Shown here one piece after another: positions 62,777 to 64,000 of a stretch of DNA of 64,000 nt; within the stretch, counting starts at the first letter, position 1; every line of letters begins with the position of its first letter. Under the pieces are notes generated by a model. That model ran no database searches. It was not told the origin of the DNA and saw only the letters and a list, made by a program, of their open reading frames with translations. Origin of the DNA: Burkholderia sp. (GTDB lineage Bacteria; Pseudomonadota; Gammaproteobacteria; Burkholderiales; Burkholderiaceae); assembly GCA_031253835.1 (NCBI GenBank), contig JAIRVP010000039.1, positions 140,270 through 204,269 on the forward strand, in the 5' to 3' direction. Both the position numbers and the translations under genes were made by a program.

Positions 62777-63687
62777 GGCCGTGCCTCCGCTTCGGTCTGG
62801 CTGTAATGGAGCAGCGCCATCGGCACGAGCAGCACCAGCACCATCGTCACCGTGACGGCGGACGCCATCGGCCAGTCCATGTTGTTGAAGAACTCGTCCC
62901 ACATCACGCGGCCGAGCATCAGCGTATTCGCGCCGCCGAGCAGCTCGGGGATCACGTATTCGCCGACGGCCGGAATGAACACGAGCAGGCTGCCCGCGAC
63001 GATGCCGTTCCTCGACAGCGGCAGCGTGATGCGCCAGAACGCGGACCACGGCGTCGCGCCGAGGTCGTTCGCGGCCTCCAGCAGCGTGAGGTCCATCTTC
63101 ACGAGATGCGCATACAGCGGCATCACCATGAACGGCAGGTACGAATAGACCATCCCGATGTAGACGCCCGCGTCGGTGTGATACAGGCGCAGCGGTGTCG
63201 CGATCATGCCGAGCGCGGCCAGCGCGTGATTGAGCAGCCCGTCGTCCTTCATGATCCCGACCCATGCGTAGACGCGGATCAGGAACGACGTCCAGAACGG
63301 CAGCATCACGGCCATCATCAGCAGGTTGCGGCGCGCCGGCGCCGCACGGGCGATGCAATACGCGATCGGGTAGCCGGCCAGCAGGCACATCAGCGTCGAC
63401 GCGGCGGCCATCTTCAGCGAACTGACGTACGTGTTCAGGTACAGGTCGTCCTGCAGCAGCAGCGCGTAGTGCTTCAGCGACAGCGCCAACTGCACCGTGC
63501 CGGCCTCCAGCCGCGCGAGCGCGGTGTACGGCGGGATGCCGAGCATCGGGTCGGCAAAGCTGATCTTCAGCACCAGCACGAACGGCAGCGCGAAGAAAAT
63601 CACGAGCCACAGGAACGGCACGCCGATCGCGACGCCGCGGCCCGACGGCAAAAAGCGCGACAACGTGGAAGCGGAAAGTTTCGTCAT
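62773..63687 (-). CDS. potH: Putrescine ABC transporter permease PotH-like
   Basis: A 304-residue permease with six hydrophobic segments. PFWTSFLIRVYAWVGIM is a PotH/PotB motif and LLEAANDLGATPWSAFWRITLPLS is the EAA loop. FIPAVGEYVIPELLGG follows. It is between PotG and PotI with overlaps or close spacing. With PotG and PotI it forms a polyamine importer of the PotFGHI type. Confidence 0.93.
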   Translation of the reverse strand: MTKLSASTLSRFLPSGRGVAIGVPFLWLVIFFALPFVLVLKISFADPMLGIPPYTALARLEAGTVQLALSLKHYALLLQDDLYLNTYVSSLKMAAASTLMCLLAGYPIAYCIARAAPARRNLLMMAVMLPFWTSFLIRVYAWVGIMKDDGLLNHALAALGMIATPLRLYHTDAGVYIGMVYSYLPFMVMPLYAHLVKMDLTLLEAANDLGATPWSAFWRITLPLSRNGIVAGSLLVFIPAVGEYVIPELLGGANTLMLGRVMWDEFFNNMDWPMASAVTVTMVLVLLVPMALLHYSQTEAEARP

Positions 63688-63694
63688 GTCGCCC

Positions 63695-64000
63695 TCATTG
63701 CGTCAGCACGACGCCGCTGGCCGGCGACCACGACACGAACACGTCGTCATTCCACGCCGGTGCGCTGTCGCTCATCAGGTGCGAGCTCGACAGGTTCGAC
63801 ACGACCGTCTTGCCGCTCGGCAGACGCACGTGGTACAGCGAGTAGCTGCCCATGTATGCGATGTCGGTCACGACGCCGCGTGCCCAGTTGTGCTTCGAAC
63901 CGGGCTTCTCGCGCGACACGTGGATGCGCTCCGGGCGCACCGAGATGCCGACCGGCATCCCGAGCGGGCCGGTGATGCCGTGGCTCACATGCATGCGCGC
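63695..64000 (-). CDS. potG: Putrescine ABC transporter ATPase PotG-like, C-terminal 101 residues (runs off right edge)
   Basis: Only the C-terminal part is in the window. It shows the TOBE_2 regulatory domain: MPVGISVRPERIHVSRE, GVVTDIAYMGSYSLYHVRLPSGKTVV and NDDVFVSWSPASGVVL, typical of PotA/PotG ATPases. The nucleotide-binding part is outside. It is seven bases upstream of potH, clearly the same operon. A PotF-like binding protein may lie further right or be the orphan at 20319. Confidence 0.85.
   Translation of the reverse strand, partial: ARMHVSHGITGPLGMPVGISVRPERIHVSREKPGSKHNWARGVVTDIAYMGSYSLYHVRLPSGKTVVSNLSSSHLMSDSAPAWNDDVFVSWSPASGVVLTQ

Overview
The window is high-GC (about two-thirds G+C), gene-dense DNA with codon use and gene families typical of Burkholderia, most likely the Burkholderia cepacia complex. 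Supporting families include the DUF3138 outer-membrane protein, H-NS of the TGRTWSGRG type, OsmU-like ABC systems, and many LysR, TetR and MFS genes. It reads as part of an accessory-rich replicon such as a secondary chromosome. I see no rRNA, tRNA, CRISPR array or insertion sequence. Most genes are metabolic or transport operons, each with its own regulator.

Left part (1-21.4 kb). A minus-strand amine-catabolism group (aldehyde dehydrogenase running off the edge, class III aminotransferase, APC amine permease) faces an AraC regulator. A four-gene ABC operon of the glycine betaine/choline (OsmU/OpuC) type follows. At 9.85 kb there is a fusion of an inactive alpha/beta-hydrolase fold with a PEP-synthase/rifampin-phosphotransferase-like protein. 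Next come a DUF169 gene, a lipoprotein, a MarR-GNAT fusion with its own palindromic operators, and a KshA-like Rieske oxygenase plus KstD-like flavoprotein controlled by a divergent TetR with nested palindromes. A Qnr-like pentapeptide-repeat gene, an 833-base gene-free stretch and an orphan PotF-like putrescine-binding protein end this part.

Middle (21.5-36 kb). An MFS transporter overlaps a LOG-family gene. Then comes a short island unlike its surroundings: an H-NS-family gene, a retron-type reverse transcriptase with a structured candidate msr-msd RNA and its own promoter directly upstream, and a small gene that resembles plasmid fertility-inhibition factors. I regard this as the most interesting system here. 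After it lie an aspartoacylase-like gene with an MHS transporter, a LysR gene, an RmlD-like reductase, a DoxX protein, and a LacI-controlled ribokinase/MFS/DapA-family operon.

Right part (37-64 kb). An LprI-like secreted protein is followed by a four-gene operon (DUF3311, sodium:solute symporter, YtcJ-like amidohydrolase, COG0523 GTPase). Then come a Fic protein whose start is covered by two perfect palindromes, a LysR/pirin/WrbA group, LrgAB, and an Ohr/esterase pair under a TetR with repeated TATCTAC operators. A decayed LysR tail, a TetR/hydrolase/ABC exporter group and a DUF4262 gene follow. The end is a large putrescine operon read leftward: PotG (partial), PotH, PotI, DUF3138 porin-like protein, PuuB, cupin, amidase, PuuC. 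Polyamine uptake and oxidation is therefore spread over three loci in this window.
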